Below are positions 9,361 to 20,135 of a stretch of 64,000 bases of DNA, piece by piece (within the stretch, counting starts at the first letter, position 1; every line of letters starts with the position of its first letter). Both the position numbers and the translations under genes were made by a program. Under the pieces are notes generated by a model, which was not told the DNA's origin, made no database searches, and saw only the letters and a program-made list of their open reading frames with translations. Source of the DNA: Phaeodactylum tricornutum CCAP 1055/1 (taxonomy: Eukaryota; Bacillariophyta; Bacillariophyceae; Surirellales; Neidiaceae); NCBI RefSeq assembly GCF_000150955.2, contig NC_011692.1, positions 62,001 to 126,000 on the forward strand, in the 5' to 3' direction.

Positions 9361-10453
9361 CGTTCATTGCTTTTGTTTCAACCTTCTCTTTTGCGCACAC
9401 TTTGGTACCCCCAACATTTTATACTTTGTTGCTCAGACCGATAACCGGAACGTTGGAGATGACTTCTACCGATTGCATCCGAAGATGATTTGCTATAATA
9501 TACCCTGCATTGTACTTGAAAGTATGAGATGGATGTAGAGAATTCATTCTGCAAGAGGCTTGGATACTAAGAATTGGAGATTGCGATTGGCACGACAAAG
9601 GTGACAGCACTGCCAGTACATCTTTTATCAAAATGATTGAAACAAACTGTAAGACAAGCTCTTGCACCATAGTTCTTTCTAAATAATAGACAAGAAGTGT
9701 GGGCCGTCAGTGAAAAAGGAATTTGCTCGATGGCTTGGTGAGGATCCGACCCTTACATCAGTAATTTTCCGCAACAATTAGAGGTGCTTTGCTCTACTAC
9801 AGCTTCCATGACTTTATCAGGAAGGTCGAGGACCAGAAATGTCATTTATAGCGGAGATATTGAAGTGGAAGAAAGGCAGCGGTTCTCTAGCTAGTTATCT
9901 ATTTGAACAGGAACGCTACCACGGAAAAAATGGTGTAACACATTCATTTTTAGTCGCTTGGAGCTATTTCCCCAAAGAGGGCACTGACCATGAGAAGGTA
10001 GCTTGTCAGCAAAAGCGATTGGTGTATATTCCAGGAAGGGGTGGCGCATAAAACAAATGAAGGACTTGCACTGAAGCGTAGATAGCTAGGTAATTGGTAG
10101 GATATCTTGATCACTTCAACAGTCTTGCATTTACTGTTGTGTTAGGCAGATGCACTTCGTCAAGAAATTGGGGAGGTATCGGTACTCGATTTGATTGGCT
10201 GAGTAGCTCGTGGTTGCGTCTCCGACGAGCCAATGGCAAATTGTACTCTGTCAATCGATTAGGCGTTATATGAGATTCATACGGAAAGCGGAGGACACGC
10301 TTTCGGCTTTTTGTATCGAGTCGCATTCATCCTAACAGAAAGCAGACTTGATTGTGCACTACTCTCGTAGTAAAATCAATTCAGTCTACATTTGACACAG
10401 AGCGCTGGCAACTATTGGTTTGAGTCTACAGACTGACGCAAACGAAAACCGAG
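9361..10453. other. intergenic, no gene seen
   Basis: About 1.1 kb between the NYN gene and the ABC transporter. Only short frames of 60-85 residues occur and none has protein-like composition or a recognisable motif. The 3' end carries the promoter and leader of the ABCG gene. Confidence 0.5.
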
Positions 10454-13009
10454 ATGAGTTTGCAGCCACGAAGGCAACGGCGACGAGGATGTCGCCAGAT
10501 TTCGTTGTTGTGCTTATACACGTTGCTGATTGCGATCGGATTGTTGGCCCATTCCGTGCACGGTCAACGTGCGGCTGTGAACTTGAGCCAGAAGATTCAG
10601 AACCGATTCGCCAAATCCGCAGGACGTGGAAATATCGTTGAAGGTGAGAACAAACCGACGCGTACAGACAAAAGTTCCATTGGAAAAACGTCTCGTTGGT
10701 TCCATGTTGCGGGCCTTTGGGAACCGGAGATTCCAGTAAACTCGCCAAACTTGATCGCTACTGTAGTGTTGGCTGCAATGATTCTGGCTGCTCTGGTCGT
10801 CTATTTGCCTCAACCGACAAAAAAAGATTTGCGAGTCGGAGTCCGGGACGGTGAGTCGGTTACATTCGACCTGCCTCCGATACATTTGTGGACCATCGCG
10901 TTGCTACATCACTTCTTGTACCCCGAAGTGGCATAGGAATTCATTCATGACATATGCAAAACTACCGCTTACACTGCCTTTGCGTATAAATCAATAGATG
11001 AACTTAAGATTGAGGGTGGCAATGTGGTAGACACTGAACCGATTGATTTGGCCTTTGAAGGATTAACGTTAGAGTTGGAAACCAAGTCGGGTGAGGTCCG
11101 AACCATACTCGACGGCGTCCGTGGTCGAGCCCAGCCTGGCCGTATGCTGGCAGTCATGGGACCATCAGGTGCGGGAAAGTCCACGCTGATACACGCCTTA
11201 GTTGGGCGAGTCAAAGACAATACGAAATTGTCATTGTACGGTCGCAGGTACATCAACGGCGAACCCGTGTCTGGGGATTCACTCTTGCCGGCTGCTTTCA
11301 TCGAACAAGACGTCAACTTCTTCCCGCACATGACGGTCCGTGAAACTCTCCACTTTCGTGTGGAATTGAAACTGGGAAGTTTACTGAGTAAGCATGCTCG
11401 AGACAAAATGGTGGACGGATTGATGGATCAATTAGGTTTGACGAAAGCTGCCGATACAGTTGTCGGAGACGCAAAGGTCCGCGGCATCTCGGGTGGAGAG
11501 CGCAAGCGTCTTTCCATCGCAGTGGAAATGATCTCAAGTCCTTCCGTTATTGTTCTAGACGAGCCCACAAGCGGCTTAGATAGCACTGCAGCTACTTCTT
11601 TGGTACAGACGCTTCGAGATTTAGCCGATTCCGGGAAGACAGTGATTGCTGTTATTCATCAGGTGCGTCTTTGGTTTCTTGCAAATGCCACGCTCACTCT
11701 TTGTTGTCCGATTCATCTCAACTGAAGATTGCTTGTCGTAATAGCCAAGTCAGCACGTCTTTGCAAAATTTGATGATCTGCTACTCGTTTCTGAAGGAAA
11801 GCTGATGTACTATGGCGAGCTACATGGGGTAAGATCCTATATGGAATCTTACGGACACCCAGCAACCGCAGAAATGGGAACCGCAGGTAAGTCTCTGAAT
11901 TGATATCTGGACGTAAGGTTTATTCAGTATCGAGCTGATTCGACTGTTTTGAATGTCATGCAGAGCATATTCTAGATTGCATTTCACGGCTTCCAATTGA
12001 AGAGGAAACCAAAGATGAGATGAATTCACGTATGGAGCGACTTATTTACAAAGCAAACTCGAACCCATTGGATTTAGGTAAGATGGCAACAGACGACAAC
12101 GGGACGACAGAGTTTACCATGGTTTCCCGCGGTGGCCCGAAAGCTGGCATAATTACTCAATTTCGAACACTTTTCAAACGCTCCTTTCGAGAGGTAATTC
12201 GTGGCAAAACAACGCTCATCTTAAAGACTGTCCAACAAATCTCGCTAGGAGTCATTTACGGCGGAATCTATTCGCTGGGCACAAACCAGGCCTCGATACA
12301 GGATCGCTTTGGTCTGCTTTCCTTGATTGCCATTGGATCAGCGAACATGGCTGTTGCGTCTACAATTCGATCCTTTCCTCGGGAAAAGGCTATAGTTTCG
12401 AACGAAATCGCTTCAAAGATGTACCGCACTCTTCCATACTTCATTGGTAAAGCACTTTCGGAGCTGCCATTAGTGGCTGTTTTTAACGGTATTTTTGGAA
12501 CCATCGTGTACCATTTGACGGGTCTCAGTCGTATGAAAGGAAAATTCCGACGTTTTCTCGGCTTATTGACTACGCACGGTTTGGCATCCGAAGCAGTGGG
12601 TCTTGTTATCGGGGCCGTCAGTCCGAGTTCCGATGTTGCATTGGCTATCTTTCCTGCTGTTCTTGTATTGAACATTATCTTTGATGGCAAGAACATCTCC
12701 GAAGAGAACACACCGAGATTGCTGAGATGGATTCCTAAGATCGGCTTGATTCGATGGGGGTTTGAAGGGCTATGTGTCAATGAATTCGACCAATTGACTT
12801 TTGATACGAAAGGACCACGTCGAGGACCAGTCGCCAAGTTTGGGTCGGAAGCGTTGGATCGTTTTGGTTTGGGGACGAATACACTCGGCGATATCGTGAA
12901 AGCACAACTCTCCATCACGGTTGTTTCCTGGGCTCTTAGCTACATTGGTTTAACGTTGACGGGTCAAAAATATCTCAAGATGCAATCATTTAAAAGCGAT
13001 TCGGATTGA
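10454..13009 (+). CDS. ABCG-type half-size ABC transporter, four exons
   Basis: Read as exons 10454..10850, 10998..11662, 11745..11886 and 11964..13009, giving 749 residues. Each intron has a GT-AG border (GTGAGT, GTGCGT, GTAAGT donors). The N-terminus has a hydrophobic signal-like segment (LLCLYTLLIAIGLLAHSVHG) and a second membrane segment (LIATVVLAAMILAALVVYL). The ATPase domain has Walker A (GPSGAGKST), signature SGGERKRLSIA, Walker B (VIVLDEPTSGLDS) and the H-loop IHQ, joined across intron 2 to PSQHVFAKFDDLL as in ABCG proteins. The C-terminal ABC2-type membrane domain has about six helices. ATP-driven export of lipids or other hydrophobic compounds is the family role; a half-transporter must pair to work. 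Intron 1 is 147 bp, a multiple of three, and carries the in-frame TAG at 10934, so failure to splice it would stop the protein before the ATPase. Confidence 0.85.
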
Positions 13010-13472
13010 CTGTGAAAGGAAAAAAGAGTCTAAAAATTTGAAAGGTAGGAGGTTTACGTAAATGAAGGCTTTTGATTGCGTGAATGATACTCTGTTGTAC
13101 TGAGACACCCAAATATTCGGGAGAACATAAATACTGTCAGTGACGATTCTTTTTATTATTGTCTGTAATCACTGGCTGTGATATATAACACGGCATACGG
13201 AGTTCATCCCACATATAGACGCGTTTAAACTCTGGTACCAATTTAGGTATTTGTTCGGTTAGATTGTGAATTGCGATTCGTAGTCAGACATTTTCTTATT
13301 TGCGTTTCTGTGAAGGGAAATATCAACTTTTCGATGTTCTGTCACTAGCACTATTCTTTTGCTTTCTATTGCCAACTCATAGGCTGGAAACGCGCACTGT
13401 TCTTCTACATCGCTACTCTCATTTCATGGACAAACGCAACGTTTTTCTTTTACGGTGGCCGTATTGACTACC
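13010..13472. other. intergenic, AT-rich
   Basis: This 463-bp tandem-gene spacer is AT-rich with T-runs. It holds the ABCG 3' UTR and the promoter of the next gene. Nothing else was recognised. Confidence 0.5.
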
Positions 13473-14342
13473 ATGAACGAGGATAGCGCCTTCTATACCC
13501 TTGTCGGTGACAGTGGGCATATGGTAACACTTGTTTCCGCTGTAACTTTCGCCTGTGTAGTTATACGATACACTGATTCGGAGGACGACCGCATTTTTGA
13601 TCCCCAGTGGAAACAAGAGGGGTTTTGTATCGCCAACTCCGCCACGCCATATTGGAACTCACACTATATGTGTCTCTACGTCGATACTGCAACCACAGTT
13701 TTGCTGGCATTGCTGTACTACGTAATTCACAAAACTCCTGGTTTAGAAAGTGCGAACTCGTTCATGTTCACGGGTATTCCGGCTGTTCTTGCGCACGGTA
13801 TTGGGCATGGGGCGCTGGCCTCCGGTATGCGCACCTTAGGAGCAGCCGAAGTGGACAGGAAGCTGCCAATTGAATTCATGATGGAGCACTCGTTTCGAGA
13901 TGCTCTGCTAGCATATATTCCTTTGACAATTTTCTGGTTGTGCTTGCTACGAGCAAGCATGCCTCATGTGAGACCCGGACATATACTACTGTTTGCCGTT
14001 ATCGCAATTGGAGGGGGACATTTTGTGCCTTCCAATCTCGGCTTTACCTACGTACAAACTGTGCTGTTACTGGCCTTTTCAGCCAACCAGCTGGCCTCCC
14101 CGGTGAAGGATTTTGCATACGCCATATATCCGCTATTGGTGAGTGTGCCGCTAACCTTTGTTGGCTGGATGGAAAGCACGCAGTGTATCGCCTTTGTGAA
14201 AGATAATCTCTACGGACATGTGGTATACGATGCGTTCATTCCTTTTGCCATGTTTTGCTTCTACGTCATCTGCTACATCCAGACCAGCTCGAAGAGGAGA
14301 AGCCATAGTCTGACAACCAGCTCAACGAAAAAATCAGTTTAA
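13473..14342 (+). CDS. polytopic membrane protein with HGIGHG motif, unknown
   Basis: Family not recognised. The open frame extends upstream to a GTG at 13455, but the first ATG is at 13473, giving 289 residues. About seven or eight membrane segments are predicted by eye at roughly 16-33, 69-86, 98-116, 145-162, 170-182, 192-206, 215-233 and 254-270. A notable HGIGHG lies at 108-113 in or beside the third helix, a second histidine in GGGHFVP at 181-185, an acidic residue at the start of helix two (D71), and YDAFIPF near the last helix. Histidines and acidic residues inside membrane helices could bind a metal, as in intramembrane hydrolases, but this is speculation. The C-terminal tail is basic and serine/threonine-rich. 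No targeting peptide is clear. Confidence 0.65.
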   Translation: MNEDSAFYTLVGDSGHMVTLVSAVTFACVVIRYTDSEDDRIFDPQWKQEGFCIANSATPYWNSHYMCLYVDTATTVLLALLYYVIHKTPGLESANSFMFTGIPAVLAHGIGHGALASGMRTLGAAEVDRKLPIEFMMEHSFRDALLAYIPLTIFWLCLLRASMPHVRPGHILLFAVIAIGGGHFVPSNLGFTYVQTVLLLAFSANQLASPVKDFAYAIYPLLVSVPLTFVGWMESTQCIAFVKDNLYGHVVYDAFIPFAMFCFYVICYIQTSSKRRSHSLTTSSTKKSV

Positions 14343-14677
14343 AGCCGCTTGCTCCATCGCCATGCAGTCAGAACTTGGTCACGGCACCGTAACATTCTAT
14401 TTATTTATTTTCGAACGAAAGAAGCTCGAAAACTGACTTACTATTTAACTGTAAACTTTTTCTGTCAATCTGTTAGCTTACACTGCGATTCAGGTAGGAT
14501 GTTCGTACGCAGTAAGTATCGTTGCCTCGAACCCTATCGAACGCAAAATACGACTTCCAGTTCGCATCAAATGATTGACGACGCTGTGGAGAGGATCGTT
14601 TTGCGGATTGCGTTTGTAGAATCCAATCGACTATTGACCACACAATGGGAATGCTTCTTTACTAGAAGCAAAGCGCA
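14343..14677. other. intergenic
   Basis: Short spacer between two genes in the same direction. Only shadow frames are present. It carries the promoter of the carrier gene. Confidence 0.5.
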
Positions 14678-17600
14678 ATGAAATTGTCTGCTGATGCGGA
14701 TGACAGAAAAAGTGGCTCGGCTTCGTTGCCACCGGCACCAACGCCGTTGCCTTCGCATTTCAAAACACAGCGCGATCAGGAATTGATTCGTCTCGCTCTA
14801 CACCGATCACCCTTTTTCACCTGTCTCGATGCGGAGCAAGTAGAACGTGTGGTTCGCGCAGCAACTTTACTAACCTTTCAACCAGGTGAAATAGTTATAT
14901 TAGAAGGGTGCGTGGATCGAGATGAAGAAGAGGAACGAATACGAACGGAACAACAAAACGAGTCTCGGAAAGTCGAATTAGATGTTGAGGGGGTGGCCGA
15001 TCCAGACGAATATCTAGACGAATTGTACGAAACAGACGACGGGAAGCTATTCTTAGTGGGAAAGGAAGACGTTTCTAGTCCTGGAATTTGTGAAACAAAA
15101 GAAGAGCATTTATCCGTTAGGATAAAAGACGATGCCACGATGAACGAAAATCAGAAAGATGTGTTAGAAAACGAAAAAGAATCGAGGTCGTCCTCCTTAT
15201 CCGATCCCCCACCCCCAGATAGTGGTGTTCCGCCTGCTATTTACATCATTCGGAACGGAAATGCGGATGTATGGTATCAGCATGTCAATCCAGCCTCTTT
15301 AGGGCCTGGTATGCTGTTCGGGGAGGGTGGATTTTTATTTGGGCGACAACATTCTGCTTCCGTGGTCGCATCGCAATCGAATCGAACGCTACCACTGGAA
15401 GTCTTTGTGTTGGATCGCCAAACCTTTCTACAGCATGTTCTGCCAAGCGACAATATGAGACATATCTTTCAGCAGTATGCTACACACGTGGACGAGTATG
15501 GCGAGGCATACATGAGTTTAGAGGATTTTGTGCGGGCCTGCGAGCCGCAACAAACACAAAGTACGCGTGACGACCCGGATCGACAGGACCCAAAGCAACA
15601 GAATCCATTGTTGGGTACACGATTAGCAAATACGTACCATATTCTGCGGGGAAGTGGCAACACAACATCGCCGAAATCACATCACCGCATCTCGTTGACA
15701 GACTTTTGCTTCTTTCAGTTACTCATGGCTCGACCCGACCCCGAAGTTGACATTGCCTTTTTACTCCTTGATGTTCGTAAACGTGGTCAAATATTTTTGT
15801 CGGATATCCAAAGATTTGTTCCACACCATGTGGATTTTAAGACGGAATTCTTCCAACGATACTTTGGACCGGACGAGAAGCAGAGTATTCGACCGACGCA
15901 CTTTTCGCAATTTCTCGTTGAACTTCAACGTGAACTTGGAGCTCAAGCCTTTTTTCGTGCGATAAGAGAGCACGGAACACCCGAAGGCTTTTTACTGCCC
16001 GCGGACTTCGTACGCGTCCTAAAAACCGCCTGCGGATGGCGACTGCCGGCGGGAGTATCGGAACGACTGGAATCCCTTTACTGCCACGGTCCGATTCAAG
16101 CTGGCGAGAACACTGCACGTCTTTCCCTCCAAGCGGGATCGCTGAAAAATGCTTCCTTAGACAGTGTTCGTTCTTCCACCGAAAATTCTGTCATGGGCGA
16201 CATGGCCTGGAGAGAGCAACGGCTGGGCGAACGGGCCTTTGGATTTGTTGACTTTGTAGCGTTTTCTGAAGTCTTAGGGAATCTGCCCGGTATTTGCCAC
16301 CTGATTGATCGAGCTCAACGCGCAAAAAAGGGCGATCCAATATCACCGGACGACTTCAAAGTCGCAAATCGAGTATGGGGAGGCCAGTGGAGTCGTCGAC
16401 AGGTTGATGTCGTCTTTTCCTTGTTTGATTTGGATCGTGATGGATATGTATCTCACGAAGACACGGTTAGTGTTTGTGGTTTGCAAGTGGCTCAGCGATT
16501 GGAAGCTGTCCCAGGCCGGACTGGTAAGCTCACATTTGCTCCACCACCCGAATTTCGGCCGGTCCCTGGTCCCGAGAGTAGTGACGCGATTAGCGACATT
16601 GACGGATCGGATGGCTGGGACAAAGGAACGATGTCTGGAAGGATTGGCTCTTGGATGCAACACTGGAGTTTAACCGCAATGGCAGGGTCGCTTGGCGTAG
16701 TTTTATTGTACCCGGCTGACCTAATCAAAACTCGTCTCATGAACCAACGAGTTATGCTTCATGGCAGTACAACTAGACGACTTTATCCATCTGTGCTCGC
16801 ATGCGCTCAACATTCCATTCGAAAAGAGGGGTTTTTAGGCTTGTACCGTGGATTGCTTCCTCCTCTAGTGGGCGTAGCACCGGAGAAAGCCATCAAGCTT
16901 TATGTCAACGACTTACTGCGACAGGCGTTTGTGACGCACGACGACGAAACTGGCAAGCCCGAATTGAGCCTTCCATTTGAAGTGCTAGCCGGAGCATGTG
17001 CCGGTGCATGCCAGCTGCTAGTGACGAATCCGATGGAGATTTCCAAGATTCGTCTTCAACTGCAAGGCGAAACGGCGAGCCTCTTGCGAGCCAAAGGTCT
17101 GACGCCCCCTAATCCCCAGACATTTACCAGCGTTCTTCACGATCTCGGATTTCCTGGAGTATATCGTGGTGCCTCTGCCTGTTTGCTTAGAGATATCCCG
17201 TTCAGTGCCATTTACTTTCCAATCTATTCGTTCCTCAAGGAGGCAATGGTTGCTCGGAATGACTCTGGACAAGCGACTCCTATCGACTTGCTCTTGGCTG
17301 GCACTGTCGCTGGAGTGCCAGCAGCCTGGCTTACGACACCCGCTGATGTTATCAAAACGCGGATTCAAAGCATTCCGCGACCCGGCGAAGGATCGTATGC
17401 TGGTATTCGAGACTGCGCCACCAAACTTTATCACGATGAGGGCTTGCCTGCCTTGTTTCGCGGCGCTTCGATGCGGGTGCTACGCCTAGCGCCGCAGTTT
17501 GGTATTTCACTTTTGGCTTACGAACAACTCGCTAAACTGGTTGGCTTGCACAAGTTGCCGGCGCCGCCCACAAATGCATTTGTTGATCCGTACGATTACC

Positions 17601-17704
17601 GTACCGCCTTTCCAGCGCGAGCATTGGGACCGAAACAAGACGACATTGACGGATGGCTTCAAAGCTTTGGCCAGGACTCTGATAGCAACGATGATTCTAG
17701 GTAG
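14678..17704 (+). CDS. EF-hand mitochondrial carrier (aspartate/glutamate type) with N-terminal CNB-like domain
   Basis: Single-exon protein of 1008 residues. The C-terminal third (about 660-960) is a mitochondrial carrier with three repeats: PADLIKTR (679-686), NPMEISKIR (784-792) and TPADVIKTR (887-895). Upstream are EF-hand-like repeats; the clearest loop is DLDRDGYVSHED at 584-595, with degenerate ones such as DVRKRGQIFLSD. Calcium-sensing EF-hands before the carrier are the layout of Aralar/citrin aspartate-glutamate carriers of the mitochondrial inner membrane. The unusual part is residues 30-260: PFFTCLDAEQVERVVRAATLL then FQPGEIVILEG, an acidic insert of about 100 residues, then a roll ending FGEGGFLFGRQHSASV, which resembles the phosphate-binding cassette of cyclic-nucleotide-binding domains. 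The cassette's phosphate-binding Arg appears replaced by His, so cNMP binding may be lost. No presequence is seen, as is usual for carriers. Confidence 0.85.
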   Translation: MKLSADADDRKSGSASLPPAPTPLPSHFKTQRDQELIRLALHRSPFFTCLDAEQVERVVRAATLLTFQPGEIVILEGCVDRDEEEERIRTEQQNESRKVELDVEGVADPDEYLDELYETDDGKLFLVGKEDVSSPGICETKEEHLSVRIKDDATMNENQKDVLENEKESRSSSLSDPPPPDSGVPPAIYIIRNGNADVWYQHVNPASLGPGMLFGEGGFLFGRQHSASVVASQSNRTLPLEVFVLDRQTFLQHVLPSDNMRHIFQQYATHVDEYGEAYMSLEDFVRACEPQQTQSTRDDPDRQDPKQQNPLLGTRLANTYHILRGSGNTTSPKSHHRISLTDFCFFQLLMARPDPEVDIAFLLLDVRKRGQIFLSDIQRFVPHHVDFKTEFFQRYFGPDEKQSIRPTHFSQFLVELQRELGAQAFFRAIREHGTPEGFLLPADFVRVLKTACGWRLPAGVSERLESLYCHGPIQAGENTARLSLQAGSLKNASLDSVRSSTENSVMGDMAWREQRLGERAFGFVDFVAFSEVLGNLPGICHLIDRAQRAKKGDPISPDDFKVANRVWGGQWSRRQVDVVFSLFDLDRDGYVSHEDTVSVCGLQVAQRLEAVPGRTGKLTFAPPPEFRPVPGPESSDAISDIDGSDGWDKGTMSGRIGSWMQHWSLTAMAGSLGVVLLYPADLIKTRLMNQRVMLHGSTTRRLYPSVLACAQHSIRKEGFLGLYRGLLPPLVGVAPEKAIKLYVNDLLRQAFVTHDDETGKPELSLPFEVLAGACAGACQLLVTNPMEISKIRLQLQGETASLLRAKGLTPPNPQTFTSVLHDLGFPGVYRGASACLLRDIPFSAIYFPIYSFLKEAMVARNDSGQATPIDLLLAGTVAGVPAAWLTTPADVIKTRIQSIPRPGEGSYAGIRDCATKLYHDEGLPALFRGASMRVLRLAPQFGISLLAYEQLAKLVGLHKLPAPPTNAFVDPYDYRTAFPARALGPKQDDIDGWLQSFGQDSDSNDDSR

Positions 17705-17730
17705 TGCTAGCATCTATGATTTTCATATTT

Positions 17731-17809
17731 CAGTTGCTAGAGGACGTTTTGTCTCAGTTGCTAGAAGACGTCTTGTCTTAGCTGCTAGAACACGTCCTGT
17801 CTCAGTTGC
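17731..17809. repeat. 24-bp minisatellite, about 3.3 copies
   Basis: Three 24-bp units at 17731-17754, 17755-17778 and 17779-17802 and a partial fourth. Each begins cagttgctag or a one- to two-base variant and ends with a gtct. They lie 27 bases beyond the stop codon of the carrier gene, so they are probably in its 3' UTR. Each unit carries a gacgt/cacgt core. Confidence 0.85.
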
Positions 17810-18082
17810 GTACATGGCTGATACTTTTATGGTAATTCTTTGATATCAGTGTGTAATGGTAAACTATAGTGGTTTCTTTCTAAAATTAGGGTTTTCTAAT
17901 AAATCGGATTGCGACTTTGTTTCTATGAGTCTGAAACCTGCTTTCGTGTTATGCGTGTCTTCAAATACGGCACTCTATCGATTCGGTCTTTTATTAGTAA
18001 TGAGTTTGGATCGGCCAGTAAATCGGATTGGGTCGTAGTAGTGTATCAGTCGGGTTTTTGGAAGAGCGTTTGGCAGAACTGT

Positions 18083-19228
18083 CTACGTGGACGACTTGCT
18101 CCGAATCAGAGCAACCAAGTTTCGCACACCATCTTGTGAGATCGACGAGGTCTGCCTGTTGGCAGTATTTTTGATGATCTGGCGGCGTATCAAGTTGTCA
18201 CGCCATTGATTTCGAAACTGCCGATTGTACACACCGGCAATCCCGTATCCGGGCAAGATTCGAATCATCTTGGCAGCCGTGACCTCGACAAATCCTTTCG
18301 CAAGGAATCGGCCACGTTCCACAAGGCGTGGAACAACAGGGAGATGCGATAAAGCGCGATTGTAGCAGTCGAGGCCGACGAAATGCAACGGCGCCGCTAT
18401 GGCTTGTGCCGCCAACGGTGTCGCTAACTGTGCAACATTGAGGGCGTCGGCTTCATTGAGGTTGCTTCGATGCTGGAGAAAACTTGCCACATACTCAGGT
18501 AGCACGAAACTAGAGCCGATTACGGTGAAATCCCGTGCCATCCAGAGTCCATACGAGACGCGCGGGACGCTGGTCGCCGCCGCATTGCCAAACATTTTAG
18601 CGTACGCTCGATCACGGATCAACGACGCCGATGTATTGACGGCGGTAGTTCCCAGAAAGACAACCGTGTTCGTGTTTGGCTTTGCCGGTGCTGCTGAAGA
18701 GATTGCGTCGGAATTGTTACGATAGTGGTCTCGGACGAATTGGTAGTCTTGGTGTTCGGTCAACGTGCGGATCATGTTGACCGCTGTATACGTGGAAGCG
18801 TACGTCATCCACATCCATAAAAAAGTAGGACTCTTTACAAAGGCGAAGGGGTGTCTACTCATGGCTGTGGCACTCTCCGTTGCACTTTGTAGCAGCGTAT
18901 GCGAATTTGCCGATCGTTGCACCATAGCTTTGTCGATAATGGTAAGAAAAGGAGACACACAAGCCGTTACACCAATGGCCACCAAGAAGTCACCCAGTAA
19001 TTTTTCTCCCAAATTCAATGGCATACTGACTTTTGGATGCCGAATCGTTGTCTGATTGGGCCACGTTACCGCAAACTGTCGCGTCTTTTGCGGCAAATAC
19101 TCATGAAAGGGGACGATTGGTCCCACCGACAGAAAATCACTGCTGTCGGCTAATGTCAGTACAGGTGCGTCCCTTTTCGTTGGCAGCGCCCTCGGATATG
19201 AAGGAAAAGGAAATGTGGGGTCTATCAT
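18083..19228 (-). CDS. paralogue A of a tandem pair, probable mitochondrial membrane protein
   Basis: Single-exon protein of 381 residues with ATG at 19228. It is clearly a paralogue of the next gene (20136-21359): both share LGEK.(L/I)(L/V)GD(F/V)LVA, SPFLT(I/V)(I/V)DKA(M/L)VQRS, a KSPT(F/Y)LWMWMTYASTY segment, a TRDFTV-like segment, a GLDCYNR motif, and the C-terminal (R/Q)(N/Q)LVALIRSK. Several moderately hydrophobic stretches separated by short basic segments and the Px(L/V)D-like start resemble a decayed mitochondrial-carrier-type protein of plants and fungi that lacks an assigned function. That link is from memory and should be taken as tentative. The N-terminus lacks a strong presequence. 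A molecular role cannot be given. Confidence 0.75.
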   Translation of the reverse strand: MIDPTFPFPSYPRALPTKRDAPVLTLADSSDFLSVGPIVPFHEYLPQKTRQFAVTWPNQTTIRHPKVSMPLNLGEKLLGDFLVAIGVTACVSPFLTIIDKAMVQRSANSHTLLQSATESATAMSRHPFAFVKSPTFLWMWMTYASTYTAVNMIRTLTEHQDYQFVRDHYRNNSDAISSAAPAKPNTNTVVFLGTTAVNTSASLIRDRAYAKMFGNAAATSVPRVSYGLWMARDFTVIGSSFVLPEYVASFLQHRSNLNEADALNVAQLATPLAAQAIAAPLHFVGLDCYNRALSHLPVVPRLVERGRFLAKGFVEVTAAKMIRILPGYGIAGVYNRQFRNQWRDNLIRRQIIKNTANRQTSSISQDGVRNLVALIRSKSST

Positions 19229-20135
19229 TGCTTTCCTTCTTTGCTAGTGAGAAGGAGTGAAACCGTGAGCACGTGGGATGAAAAGCAAGAAGAACAACAT
19301 CAGTTCAATGGAGAGCCGGCGGACCACCCGGGTCAGTGGCGATCTATGCGATGTTCTGTCCGCATCAGCAATCTTTTGGATTGGCTCTACCGTAACCTTG
19401 CTCGTACCTATTCTGGTTCGTCAGGTCGTCTATGTATTTGATTGAGTATGTTAGAATATGGCGTTGACCCAAAATATTGCGCCGTTGGAAGCCCACTGGA
19501 AACCGACCCGAGACGTCTTTCGAGCCAATCCGAACCTCGTCGAGGAAAATGTGAGCAAGACTGGGAATGACTCGGAGTCTCGGAAGGTAATCATATGTTT
19601 TAACGTCATCCTGACGTTGCAGCTTACCATCAGATGTTTTTAATATGGGATGTGGACGTGGCGACTGCAACGAAGAATCATGTCACAAGAAACACTGAGA
19701 AATGTAAAGAAACACGACGTTACCTGAACCCAAAAAAACCATGTTCGATTGCACGTTCAAGATTCGCAAGCAGCCTCGAGAACAATCTCGCACAGTCAGT
19801 CAGCGTTCCACGAGTAACGACATCTAAAAAACAGCTCACGCTCACATAGATAGCATGATACTTGTAGTTACGGATTAACAGTAGCGTTTAAATTTTAAGA
19901 CTCACAGTCACAGAAAATGCTGGGATCACTTTCCCAACACGACTCACAGTTATGGACTAGCTAGCAATAACCATTTGATAGCGTTGGTCTTTTTCAGCTC
20001 CCTGTCAGCTAATATTACATGAAACACAATGCAGTAGTGACTTTCTAAGGAGCATTTAATGTACAAATTTTAACGCTTCTCCCGATTTTGAAGCCGATAC
20101 GTATACGTATGCAGTCCTTGACAGACGTTGCCGTC
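19229..20135. other. intergenic between tandem paralogues
   Basis: About 0.9 kb between the start of paralogue A and the stop of paralogue B. No convincing frame is present. The region includes the promoter of paralogue A and the 3' UTR of paralogue B. Confidence 0.5.

Noticed and set aside
10934-10936. In-frame TAG in the ABCG gene, first taken as a sign of a pseudogene
   Set aside because: It lies inside a well-bordered 147-bp intron (GTGAGT to CAATAG); splicing removes it and keeps the frame.
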